A DNA stretch of 64,000 nt from NCBI GenBank assembly GCA_030848705.1, contig CM061239.1:81512363-81576362 (forward strand), in the 5' to 3' direction. The notes beneath the pieces were generated by a model. It saw only the letters and a program-made list of their open reading frames with translations. It was not told the DNA's origin and did not search any database. Shown here piece after piece: positions 35,930-45,939 of this stretch (position 1 is its first letter; each line of letters opens with the position of its first letter). The stretch comes from Heracleum sosnowskyi. Taxonomy: Eukaryota; Streptophyta; Magnoliopsida; Apiales; Apiaceae. The translations under genes and the position numbers were made by a program.

Positions 35930-36843
35930 CATTACTTACAACATTCTAATAATACAACTCCAAAGACCCCAATCACTTACGCACACACACACAAGTTATA
36001 GCCTTGGAAATGAGAAACAAAAGTAACATTTGTTATTACAAATCAAATGTACTAACCAGGATCTCATCTATTATTTACAACCTCTACATGAAGTTACAAT
36101 AATAGACCTCACCATTCTATACAAGGTGCAATAGTGCAACCCTACTCGAAACCGATTCTCACTAATTCAATCTGCAACTGTTCTGCTAACTCCGACATTA
36201 TCCATCATGCTGAGCTAACTCAAGGGTGGTATCTCCATTCCCTTGATCTCGTAATACGGGGTGAACCGGCAATGTTTTCTTCATGTTGAAAGTTTTTAAT
36301 AAAGTAAGAATGAGCTAATAGCGCTCAACAAGAAATCTATCCCAGTTTAAATATGTAAACCTTTAAGGTAGATAATCCATATAGGATCAAAGTTTTAACA
36401 CTACTAGGGTTTGACCCCAAAATAGTATACAGTTCAAAATACTGTATGACTTATAATCATACTCAAATACTCTCGTAAATCATTTAGAAATCCTTGGTAT
36501 CAATATAATGAACCAAGATTCAAAACATATCTTTTAATATAGATATCAAATATTGGAATCAAGGCTTAAAGCCTATTCATTGATTCAAAACACTATACAG
36601 TTCAATATACTGTATATCTTAAATTCATTCTCAACATATATACACGCATATCTATTTAGATATCTCATAATGTTCAAAATACTGTAAAATATCAGTAATG
36701 AACACCTTTTTGAAGCTGTTGTATTGTGTTATATAAAAGAAGCAAAAATGAGCACTATAGCTCGACAATAAGATATAGCATCATAATCATATATGTAAGC
36801 TGATATCATAATTGAAAACCTTTGAAACTCCGTTCATATACAG
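35930..36843 (-). mobile_element. Gypsy-B LTR, piece 2
   Basis: Continues piece 1 once Copia-1 and one ACCTG copy are removed. On the minus strand it carries a GCTATTAGCTCATTCTTAC stretch, resembling GCTGAGCTATCGCTCACTC in Gypsy-A's LTR. No ORF. It ends at the Copia-2 insertion (TSD TACAG, 36839-36843). Confidence 0.7.
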
Positions 36844-37386
36844 TGTTAGGCCGAATACACAATATATAATCAAGTATGTATGAGAATAACAATCAAGAAC
36901 ACAAGTTTATAAATCAACAAACTGAATTATATTAAAATAATTCTCTCTTAGTGATGTTAATGAATCACAAAGAGCTATTAGGTTACAAGAATAATATTTC
37001 AATAATCGCATCCCTTCTAGGGATAACCTATCTGTGTTTATATAGTACACAGTTACACAATCCTTATCTAATTGATACTCCTATAAATTAGCTATACAAT
37101 TCATATCAATTAAGGATTGCTTCAGTCTTCTATTCCGTTTCCTTAGCTGTATCAATATATTCTGCTTCTTTCCATCTTCAGAATATATTGCTTCTAGAAT
37201 CTTTATCTTTGCACCGACAGCTAAGTCAACTATCACCACGTCAGACTTTATCAAACTCTGACTGGCTTCTAGATAAACTCTTCACCCAGTCAGACTTTAT
37301 CAAACTCTGACTGGCTTCTAGATAAACTCTGATATGTACCTGGTACTTAAACACTGATGAACAAACGTCAGCAATTATATCTAACA
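36844..37386 (-). repeat. 3' LTR of Copia-2
   Basis: 543 bases. It contains two tandem palindromic units (TCAGACTTT, three bases, AAACTCTGA; 37241-37261 and 37290-37310) plus a further AAACTCTGA at 37324-37332. Confidence 0.92.
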
Positions 37387-37550
37387 ATATCCCCCAACTT
37401 GTGCATAATAAAAATGTACAAGTTAAACAGATAATTGATGATGTCAAAACATATAACAAATGCAGTGTTTAAAATATGTCAGAGTTTAATTTTAAAACAG
37501 AGTTTAAATTTAACTTAGAATAGAAAACATAAAAAACTTACAGTCAGACT
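37387..37550 (-). other. Copia-2 polypurine tract and 3' leader
   Basis: On the minus strand AAGTTGGGGGAT (37388-37400 region) abuts the 3' LTR as the polypurine tract. The rest is non-coding and already contains TCAGAGTTT copies near 37479-37505. Confidence 0.7.
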
Positions 37551-40500
37551 TTACTGAATTTCTTGGATATCAGGTACAGTCCTGATATAATCTGACAGTA
37601 ACTTTCTCTCAGCTCGATCTAGTTCAGCAATCATATCCTTCTTCAGCTCCTTCAATTCTGGTTCATCTTCACCAATTTGATAAATGGCAGCCCTTAAAGA
37701 ATAGATGCTGTTCTTGTTCATTTCATTGCCAAGTCTGATATAAAAAGCCTTATCAGACTCTAGATTGAACTCTAGAACTTTCTTATCTAGTGCAGTCCTG
37801 AATCTAGCACTATTTTTCTTCATTTCCACCAACTTTCCATGTGCATCTCTGTACTTAGGAATATAAGCACTGGAAACACTTCCTCCAAAAAGAACTTTCG
37901 ATTTCATCATTCTGTCTTTTAAAACCAGAGCAGCATTATGAGTATTTCTATTTTTGATCTTCAGGAGATATAGAACATACTCTAGCTCTTCCCAGAATTT
38001 CAGACGAATATCATCTTCTCCAATTCTGTAAACTCTGCCATCAGCCATAAAGTATAATAAAAACTCCTTCTTCAAGCCTCTGTGGTAAATCATCTGAACA
38101 GATTCTAGTTTATCAAGGTTTTCTTGAGTAACCCCAACACCAGGTTCTGCCAGTGATGTATGATCTAAAGGACTATTATTAACTCTTTTCTCTTGGTGGG
38201 AACCCAAACCAGATTTATCATAAGATTGTTTTCCAAGTACTGTTCTGGTTTGTAGAAAGTTCACCTGGCTAGGCTTCAGAGTTTCAGATAATGAAGATCT
38301 TTTGAAACCTTGGAGTGGTGAAGATAGCTGAGTTTGCACAACTTGAGCATTGTCAGAGGTTGGCACATCCTTAACAATAACATCAACTTGAGCCTTGTCA
38401 GAGGTTGATTTAGCTTCAAAAACTTCAACTTGAGCTTTGTCAGAGGTTGAATAATTCTTCTTTGGTAACTGTTCTTCTTCTACCAGTATACCCTTTCCTT
38501 TATCAGCATTTTTAATCACAGGCCTCCTGGTGTATTGTATACTCTGTTGAGTATTTTCTTTAATAGAAATTCCAGTTTCTTTCTTTCTAGGAGCCTTGAT
38601 TTCCTTCTTCTTGTAGATTCCAGCTTCAAGATTCTTCTTGTGTTCTTCAGCAAGCATTTGCTCTTCAGCTTGGATATCTTCAATTGTAACATCTTTTCCA
38701 TGTTCTGCCATAAACACCTTAGCAGCAATTTCCTCATCTGTGGTTGGCTTATCAGAGATTATCAAACTTTTGAATTTTGAACCACTGGCAGAGTTTGCAT
38801 GTCCCTTTCCAGAGTTTGATCTTCTTTCAGAGTTTGATCTTCTTGAAAGTAGTCTTCTATCAGCATTTAATCTTAAGCTCTTTCCATCTCCCTTGTTTCC
38901 ACCATCATTACCATCATCCCTCCGTCTCAGAGTTTGAGTGTCTTTGCATTTGTCACTTGGTACACTCTCCCCCTTTTTGACATCATCAGAAAGTAGTACT
39001 GATGTCAACAACTCAATTGCATTAGAAATGGAAGTCAGTTGGGCAGACATAGCAGTCTGGTTGTCCTCAACTTTCCCAAGCCTCTTCTGAATTTCATCAG
39101 AGTCCTTAGCTTGCTTCTTGAACATGGAATTGTAGTAAGTTCTATCATTCTTCAGAGTAAGATCCCTCAGACCAACTTCATTCCTCAAAGCAGTGACTTC
39201 CTTATGAGACTCATCAAATCTGTTGTGGAGAGATTTAATTTGAATCACAGTAGCCTTTAGACTTGTAAGAATATCAGGATTTGAAATTGTCTTCACAGAA
39301 TCACCAAGAAAATCAGCAGCCCTCTGTGCTGAAAAGATATAATCTGCAGCAGCCCATCTATTGTAGTACATATCCTGAAAATGTTCAGCCGTAGCTCGAT
39401 TGACCTCTCTTAGCTCATCAGAGTTTGCTTGACTCTCAAATAACTCCTCTTGTGAATGATCAGAACTATCATCATCATTATTATCATCTGCTGTATTCTC
39501 TGCAGGAACATCCTCAGCAGCAGTTGCAAAATTACTCTGTGCAGCGTCAACAATAACTTTCTCTGCAACAGGTTCTGGAATCTCAGAGTTTGCAACAAAC
39601 TCTGTTTCAACAGGAACAGACTCTGCCATAGCTTCATCAAAATTCTCTACAGTAGCTTTAGTAGTTATCTGCTCAGCTTTATTAGTCTCAGAGTTTGTAA
39701 CAAACTCTGCTTCTATGGTAACATTCTCTGTTGCATCCTTGTCAGCAACATCAGGATTTGCAGCAACAGTTTCTGTAGCATTAGCAGCTAAAGTCTGATC
39801 GACTTCCTCACCTTTCTCAAATTCAAAAGAAATTATTTCTGTGTGAGAAGCCATAGATTCTTCAATTTCAGCAGTATCTTGATCAGCTTCCAAACCCTCT
39901 GTGAAATGTTCAGAGTTTACAGAGATGTTTGCTTCAACTTCCATATCAAATCCTTGTGGCTCAAAAATCTCAGCCTCAATATTTTCTGTAGCCTCCTGAA
40001 CAATAATTTCAGGAGCTTCATCTGCAATCTCAACATGTGCAGCTTCATCAACTACATCATCAGCCTTTGATGTAGGAGCTTCTTTATCAACACTTACCAT
40101 TTCAGGCATAGATGCTGTTTCAACAACATTTTCCTCAAAAACTCTGTCCAGATTGACAGCTTCAGTATTTACATTGGATGCACCAAAGAGATGTGCAGCC
40201 ACCAATCTTCTTTTTCTCTGATGAAGAGTTTCATCATCAGGTTCACTGTCCTCATCAGCATTATCAGACTTTGCCCTGTTGGCCCTTCTTTTCTTTAACC
40301 TTTTCTTCTGAGGCATATCATCAGCAATCCTTGGAGGTTTTGTACCAACATGCTTAGTCCTACCACCAGTCCGTGGTTGAACTGTAGAGGCTTCAACATT
40401 TACTGGTTCTGATGGCTGTTGTGGTTGAGGTTGAGGGTTTAAGAACTGAAGCACTGTCTCAGGCAACAACAATTCACCAACACTAACCTTCTTTAAATCC

Positions 40501-41201
40501 TTATTAGTAAGGTCAGAGAATACCCTTTTGTGCAATTTGAATGAGGGAATTACGTCCTCCTCATCAATCTCAACATTTGGAACACAAGCAGAGAACAAAA
40601 GTTGACAAAATCTATAAAAATAGACTACATGCCTATTCTCTGTTAACTTCTCACCTATGTTCATCAAAACAAGTCTAGCAAAATCATAATTACTGGCAAA
40701 GAGAAGTGAATACCCGATTTGTAGACTGTCGATTGGAATCGCATCCCAATTTGTACATTTCTTCCCGAACGCCCTTGTTATGCAATCGAAAAAGAAACTC
40801 AGTTGGCCTATCTTTGCCAAAGATCCAGTATACCCAATAGCTTGCATCATTCTCTGAAGATCAGTATCACCAACACTAATGGTGTAAGCGTTAGACTCTG
40901 CAAAGCCCATTGCTTCACGAACAGTTCCTGGAGTTATGACAAACTCTGTCTCCTGGAACTCAAAAACTATGGATGGGGTACCAGAATCACCACCATCATC
41001 ATAGACACCAGTCTCCCAGAAAGCTTTGATCTGAGATCCATAAAGCTTTGCAGGCTCCACCAAAGCACGCCCAATTGCTGACTGAGCAAGAAAGTCTTGT
41101 ATTATATGAAACGCCTCTGGTGCATTGACAGTGTTTAATGGGGCTGCATAATTATTAGGAACGAACTCTAACCCAGAAGAAACAAAAGCTGTAGTAGCCA
41201 T
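37551..41201 (-). CDS. Copia-2 third ORF: env-position accessory protein (1216 aa), intact
   Basis: Uninterrupted ATG-to-TAA frame. An N-terminal domain (about residues 25-240) begins FHIIQDFLAQSAIGRAL and holds FFF-x6-F-x2-K-x-TN-x3-IP-x5-IG at residues 136-163. A strongly basic cluster, KKRLKKRRANRAK (about 297-309), looks like a nuclear localisation signal. An E/V/A/T-rich acidic linker (about 370-640) follows. A coiled coil spans about 680-790 and a basic S/R/N-rich patch lies near 800-830. Repeats of TSDKAQV lie near 920-970. A C-terminal globular domain (about 1050-1216) ends the protein. No signal peptide or membrane span is visible, so an envelope role is not supported; a nuclear or particle-associated role is inferred from the basic cluster. 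It resembles the extra ORF of other plant copia elements (putative plant transposon protein type). Function unknown. Confidence 0.85.
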   Translation of the reverse strand: MATTAFVSSGLEFVPNNYAAPLNTVNAPEAFHIIQDFLAQSAIGRALVEPAKLYGSQIKAFWETGVYDDGGDSGTPSIVFEFQETEFVITPGTVREAMGFAESNAYTISVGDTDLQRMMQAIGYTGSLAKIGQLSFFFDCITRAFGKKCTNWDAIPIDSLQIGYSLLFASNYDFARLVLMNIGEKLTENRHVVYFYRFCQLLFSACVPNVEIDEEDVIPSFKLHKRVFSDLTNKDLKKVSVGELLLPETVLQFLNPQPQPQQPSEPVNVEASTVQPRTGGRTKHVGTKPPRIADDMPQKKRLKKRRANRAKSDNADEDSEPDDETLHQRKRRLVAAHLFGASNVNTEAVNLDRVFEENVVETASMPEMVSVDKEAPTSKADDVVDEAAHVEIADEAPEIIVQEATENIEAEIFEPQGFDMEVEANISVNSEHFTEGLEADQDTAEIEESMASHTEIISFEFEKGEEVDQTLAANATETVAANPDVADKDATENVTIEAEFVTNSETNKAEQITTKATVENFDEAMAESVPVETEFVANSEIPEPVAEKVIVDAAQSNFATAAEDVPAENTADDNNDDDSSDHSQEELFESQANSDELREVNRATAEHFQDMYYNRWAAADYIFSAQRAADFLGDSVKTISNPDILTSLKATVIQIKSLHNRFDESHKEVTALRNEVGLRDLTLKNDRTYYNSMFKKQAKDSDEIQKRLGKVEDNQTAMSAQLTSISNAIELLTSVLLSDDVKKGESVPSDKCKDTQTLRRRDDGNDGGNKGDGKSLRLNADRRLLSRRSNSERRSNSGKGHANSASGSKFKSLIISDKPTTDEEIAAKVFMAEHGKDVTIEDIQAEEQMLAEEHKKNLEAGIYKKKEIKAPRKKETGISIKENTQQSIQYTRRPVIKNADKGKGILVEEEQLPKKNYSTSDKAQVEVFEAKSTSDKAQVDVIVKDVPTSDNAQVVQTQLSSPLQGFKRSSLSETLKPSQVNFLQTRTVLGKQSYDKSGLGSHQEKRVNNSPLDHTSLAEPGVGVTQENLDKLESVQMIYHRGLKKEFLLYFMADGRVYRIGEDDIRLKFWEELEYVLYLLKIKNRNTHNAALVLKDRMMKSKVLFGGSVSSAYIPKYRDAHGKLVEMKKNSARFRTALDKKVLEFNLESDKAFYIRLGNEMNKNSIYSLRAAIYQIGEDEPELKELKKDMIAELDRAERKLLSDYIRTVPDIQEIQ

Positions 41202-42614
41202 TAGTACGAATTGAGAAGAAAAATCAAAGAAACTGATTCAAAAACTTCAAAAGAGTTTGTGTGTAGAAAAGTGTTTGTGAATATGCTTGTGTGACAATAG
41301 ATGTGTGTTGGAGTAAGATGTGAAAAGTTTAGACGAAGGTTTGTGTATTGTATAAATGTAAAATTCAAAATTAAAAACTGAACAGTTTTTAATCATTAAT
41401 ACACAACTGTCTTACTCCGTTAACTGTGTTAGTGGGACACGTGGCACACATGCAATGACTATGACAGCAAGAATTGACAGTTTTCAATGCGCATGCGCAG
41501 TAAAAACATCAATAATTACTACCTGTTACACTTTTCTAGGAAATTAACCTCTCTCCTCTGTTTAAAACATTCTTGAACAACTGTCCAATCATACTCTTTT
41601 TGTATTTTCAAAACAAATGTCTTTTCTCAAAAATCATAATTTATCTGAAACAAGCAAAATTTATTTTAATCAACAGAGATTAAAATGAAATTACCTCAGC
41701 GTAGAGTACACAAATCATCAGTATTTACCAATCCTCCTTCTTTATAAACAAACTCTTTTCACAAACTGTACAGGTGTGAGTATTTGTGTGTGAATTAGCA
41801 GAGTTTACTGAATATAAATATTTAGACCATCTCAAAGTGCATAAAATCCACAGACTAAAGCAGTAAAAACTGATTGCCTAAACTCTCATGTAGAACATAA
41901 AATCTGATTTTATATCTAAACTCTGTATATTGATATCCTTTCATTTGGATATATCTTTTATTTTTCACCCCCTTTCTATATATGTTTTCATATATATATA
42001 TATATTTCTAATTTTTTTTTTATTATATTTTTCCAGTAATCAGTGGTTGGCTCTAGTCACCAAAAATCAAAGATTTTAGCCCTTATTTCATACAATAAGT
42101 TCCTGGATCTTCCTAGGCACAACATGATCTCAAAGGAATTTGTGCTCTGCTTGGCATCTTCTGATTTGAGGGTGAATTATTTGCAATTTATAATCAGAGT
42201 TTAGACTTTTCATCAGTTAATACAATTAATTTATGAGAGAAAATGCAAGCAGCTAATACAACTTAAGTGTATAGAATCAATAAACTAAGAGATGCTATAA
42301 ATATAGAGATAATATCATGCTGTGTAAAATTTCTGTACATTTTGTAATCAGAATTTATAATACTTAGAAGAATTCATGATTACTTACTGAAAATCATGCT
42401 TCATACATTTTTCTTCATCGGTCCATGTGTTTCAGAAAAAAATCATAATCAGAGTTTAACATCAGACTTTAACCGACAGAGTATGACTAACAGAGTTTAG
42501 CATCAGAGTTTACTTTCAGAGTTTATGACACTGGTACTCATAACAGGTAATACATGCAAGGAATCATGAGCAGAAAAATTAAACATGTATAGTTTTTGAG
42601 TCTAACCCGTATCT
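41202..42614 (-). repeat. Copia-2 spacer with an iterated TCAGAGTTT motif
   Basis: 1.4 kb non-coding region between pol and the third ORF, the counterpart of Copia-1's spacer. TCAGAGTTT/TCAGACTTT-type words recur, with five in about 90 bases at 42448-42531 and others at about 41799 and 42195. An AT-rich low-complexity stretch lies at 41960-42030. Confidence 0.75.
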
Positions 42615-45600
42615 CTAGTCGAAACCAGAGATCATTCCAAGTTCATTTACCAATCTTGTAAAAGTAGCTTCACTCAAAGGTTTGGTGAAGATATCTGCAA
42701 GTTGTTGGTCTGTAGACACAAAATGAAGCTCAATGTTTCCTTCTTCCACATGTTCTCTGATAAAATGATATCTTATGCTGATGTGCTTGGTCATGGAGTG
42801 CTGTACTGGATTTCCTGTCATAGCAATAGCACTTTGGTTATCACAGAAAATAGGTATTTTAGAGTACCTCAAACCATAATCCAACAACTGATTCTTCATC
42901 CATAGAATCTGTGCACAACAGCTACCAGCTGCTATATACTCTGCTTCTGCTGTGGATGTGGAAATTGATTTCTGTTTCTTGCTGTACCAAGAAACCAATC
43001 TATCACCTAAGAATTGACAGCTTCCACTTGTACTTTTTCTGTCTATCTTACAGCCTGCAAAATCTGCATCAGAGTAACCAATTAACTTAAACTCTGATTC
43101 TCTAGGATACCACAAACCCAAGGTTATGGTTCCTTTGAGATATTTGAAAATCCTTTTTACAGATGTTAGATGAGGCTCTCTGGGATCTGCTTGAAATCTT
43201 GCACAAAGACATGTTGCATACATGATATCAGGTCTACTTGCAGTAAGATACAGTAAAGACCCTATCATTCCTCTGTAGTTTGTCATATCTACTGAGGCTC
43301 CTGTGTCTTTGTCTAGCTTTGTTGCAGTAGCCATGGGAGTTGTAGCAGATGAACTATCAAGCATACCAAATTTCTTGAGAAGATTTCTGGTATATTTTGC
43401 TTGATTGATAAAAATACCATCATCTGTTTGCTTGACCTGTAAGCCTAGAAAATAACTAAGCTCTCCCATCATGCTCATTTGGTACCTGGATTGCATAAGC
43501 TTTGCAAACTTCTTACAAAGTTTGTCATTAGTAGATCCAAAGATAATATCATCTACATAAATTTGAACTAAAAGCAAATCATCACCAGAATTGAAATAAA
43601 ACAAGGTTTTATCAATTGTACCTCTTGTGAACCCACTTTCTAAAAGAAATTGAGCAAGAGTTTCATACCATGCTCTTGGTGCTTGCTTTAGTCCATATAA
43701 TGCCTTGTCAAGCCTGTAGACATAATCTGGATGCTTGGGATCTACAAATCCCGGTGGTTGTTCAACAAACACTTCTTCTTCAAGCTTCCCATTGAGAAAA
43801 GCACTTTTCACATCCATCTGAAAGACTTTAAACTTCTTGTGTGCAGCATAGGCCAGAAAAATTCTTATGGCCTCCAATCTTGCAACTGGAGCAAAGGTTT
43901 CATCATAGTCAATCCCTTCCTGTTGTGAATAACCTTTAGCCACAAGTCTAGCCTTGTTTCTTGTTATCACACCTTCACTGTCAGTCTTGTTTCTGAAAAC
44001 CCACTTTGTACCTACAATTGATCTATTCTTTGGTCTAGGTACAAGTGTCCAGACTTCATTTCTTTCAAATTCATTTAACTCTTCTTGCATTGCTGTAATC
44101 CAATTAGCATCTTGAAGAGCTTCCTCCACCTTCTTTGGTTCTGTTTGAGACAAGAAAGCATGATACAGACACTCATTATTTATTGCACTTCTAGTTCTCA
44201 CACTAGCATCAGGATCTCCAATTATGAGATCAGGTGTGTGTGCCTGTGTCCACTTTCTTGCTGTTGGTAAGTGGTTTCTTGCATCATTATTGGATCCTCC
44301 CCCTTGATCCATGCTCTCCTGATTCATATGTTGACTTTCTGCAGCATCTGAGGCTCCCCCTGAATTGGATGGCTCAGAGTTTGAACTGTCAGAGTTTGAA
44401 TCAGTTTCCTCAACTGACTCATTTTCTGTGTCTTGTTGAGCTTCTTCACGCTCCCCCTCAACTGGTTCTCTATGTTGTTCAATTTGAGAATTTTCAGTTT
44501 CTCCAGTATTTACCAGTAGAGGTTCAGAGTATGCTTCGTCAGAGTTTATCAGAACCGCTTCATCAGAGTTTGTCGGTACTGCTTCATCAGAGTTTACATC
44601 ATCAGAAAATAAACCTTCATTTTCAAAGCGCAGTTGATCATATTCAATTTCATCTTCAAGTCCAGTTATTTTCTTGTCATCAAATGACACATGTATGGAT
44701 TCCATGATCACTTTAGTTCTCAGATTGTAAACTCTGAATGCTTTTGTTGATAATGGATAGCCAACAAAGATTCCTTCATCAGCTTTTAACTCGAACTTAG
44801 TCAACTGTTCAGGATGAGTCTTCAACACAAAGCATTTGCATCCAAATATATGAAAATATTTCAAATTTGGCTTCTTATTTTTCACCATCTCATATGGTGT
44901 TTTCCCATGCTTGTTAATCAGTGTAGCATTTTGAGTAAAACAAGCAGTTTGAACAGCTTCTGCCCAGAAATAAGTTGGTAATTTTGCTTCTTCAAGCATA
45001 GTTCTGGAAGCTTCAATTAAAGTTCTGTTCTTTCTTTCAACTACACCATTCTGCTGTGGAGTTCCAGGTGCAGAAAACTCTTGTTTCACTCCTCTTTCCT
45101 TGCAGAAAGCTTCCATGATTGAGTTTATGAATTCAGTTCCATTATCACTTCTTATAATTTTCACTTTGTGCTGTGATCCTTTGTCCAGTAGGTTTACATG
45201 ATCCATCAGAGTTTGAGCAGTTTCATCCTTCTTTGATAAGAAATACACCCATGCTAGAGCATATTTCTTTCTGCCCATAGACATCACATTCACTGGTCCA
45301 AAAAGATCAACATGTAGAAGATGATAAGGTTCCACTACTGAATATTCAGATTTGCTCTTGAAAGATGACTTCCTTTGCTTGGTCTTTTGACAAGAATCAC
45401 ACAGACCATCTAAGCTTAGTATTGACTTTGGAAGTCCCCTTACAAGATCTTTTCGTATTAGTTCATTGATGTTGTTCAAGTTTAGATGAGAGAGCTTCTT
45501 ATGCCATTTCCAACTCTTTTCATTTGACATTCTTGCAGACAGACACACTGTTTTTCCATCAGAGTTTGTTACCAAACTTGCTTCATAAATGTTGTTTTGC

Positions 45601-45926
45601 CTGTGTCCAACTAGAACAACTTTTCCAGTAGATTTACTGATAACTTCACAGTATTCAGTATGAAAATCTACATGGTTTCCTTTGTCACAGATTTGACTCA
45701 CAGATAGCAGATTATGCTTGAGTCCTGAGACTAGAGCTACATTTGTGATGATGACACTTCCAAGATTAATATTGCCATATCCCAGAGTGTGTCCTATGTT
45801 GCCATCTCCATAGGAAACCTTTGGGCCAGCCTTCTCCTTAAAGTCTGATAGCAGGGCTTTATTTCCAGTCATATGTCCTGAGCATCCACTGTCCAAGATA
45901 AGTGTGCTCTCTTTTATACCCTGCAA
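42615..45926 (-). CDS. pol: Copia-2 pol (protease, integrase, RT, RNase H; 1103 aa)
   Basis: Open from TTGCAGGGT at 45926, without an ATG. Protease LILDSGCSGHMTG; zinc-binding pre-integrase HLN...CDSCQKTK; integrase LLHVDLFGPV, IRSDNGTEF and GVVERKNRT; an N/S/D/E-rich linker; RT QMDVKSAFLNG and YVDDIIFGS; RNase H SDADFAGCKIDRKSTSG and STAEAEYIA. Compared with Copia-1, about nine residues containing the conserved VDDYSK segment are missing between YAL and WV (near 45258). This is an in-frame deletion inside the integrase core that should damage folding although the D, D, E residues remain. The linker contains repeated NSDEA units encoded by the iterated motif. The frame ends at a stop by the end of RNase H. 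Confidence 0.92.
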   Translation of the reverse strand: MQGIKESTLILDSGCSGHMTGNKALLSDFKEKAGPKVSYGDGNIGHTLGYGNINLGSVIITNVALVSGLKHNLLSVSQICDKGNHVDFHTEYCEVISKSTGKVVLVGHRQNNIYEASLVTNSDGKTVCLSARMSNEKSWKWHKKLSHLNLNNINELIRKDLVRGLPKSILSLDGLCDSCQKTKQRKSSFKSKSEYSVVEPYHLLHVDLFGPVNVMSMGRKKYALAWVYFLSKKDETAQTLMDHVNLLDKGSQHKVKIIRSDNGTEFINSIMEAFCKERGVKQEFSAPGTPQQNGVVERKNRTLIEASRTMLEEAKLPTYFWAEAVQTACFTQNATLINKHGKTPYEMVKNKKPNLKYFHIFGCKCFVLKTHPEQLTKFELKADEGIFVGYPLSTKAFRVYNLRTKVIMESIHVSFDDKKITGLEDEIEYDQLRFENEGLFSDDVNSDEAVPTNSDEAVLINSDEAYSEPLLVNTGETENSQIEQHREPVEGEREEAQQDTENESVEETDSNSDSSNSEPSNSGGASDAAESQHMNQESMDQGGGSNNDARNHLPTARKWTQAHTPDLIIGDPDASVRTRSAINNECLYHAFLSQTEPKKVEEALQDANWITAMQEELNEFERNEVWTLVPRPKNRSIVGTKWVFRNKTDSEGVITRNKARLVAKGYSQQEGIDYDETFAPVARLEAIRIFLAYAAHKKFKVFQMDVKSAFLNGKLEEEVFVEQPPGFVDPKHPDYVYRLDKALYGLKQAPRAWYETLAQFLLESGFTRGTIDKTLFYFNSGDDLLLVQIYVDDIIFGSTNDKLCKKFAKLMQSRYQMSMMGELSYFLGLQVKQTDDGIFINQAKYTRNLLKKFGMLDSSSATTPMATATKLDKDTGASVDMTNYRGMIGSLLYLTASRPDIMYATCLCARFQADPREPHLTSVKRIFKYLKGTITLGLWYPRESEFKLIGYSDADFAGCKIDRKSTSGSCQFLGDRLVSWYSKKQKSISTSTAEAEYIAAGSCCAQILWMKNQLLDYGLRYSKIPIFCDNQSAIAMTGNPVQHSMTKHISIRYHFIREHVEEGNIELHFVSTDQQLADIFTKPLSEATFTRLVNELGMISGFD

Positions 45927-45939
45927 TCACAAACAAACA

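Noticed and set aside
37551..41201. Envelope glycoprotein
   Set aside because: Env-like position only; no signal peptide, transmembrane span, cysteine pattern or cleavage site is visible, and a basic nuclear-type signal is present.
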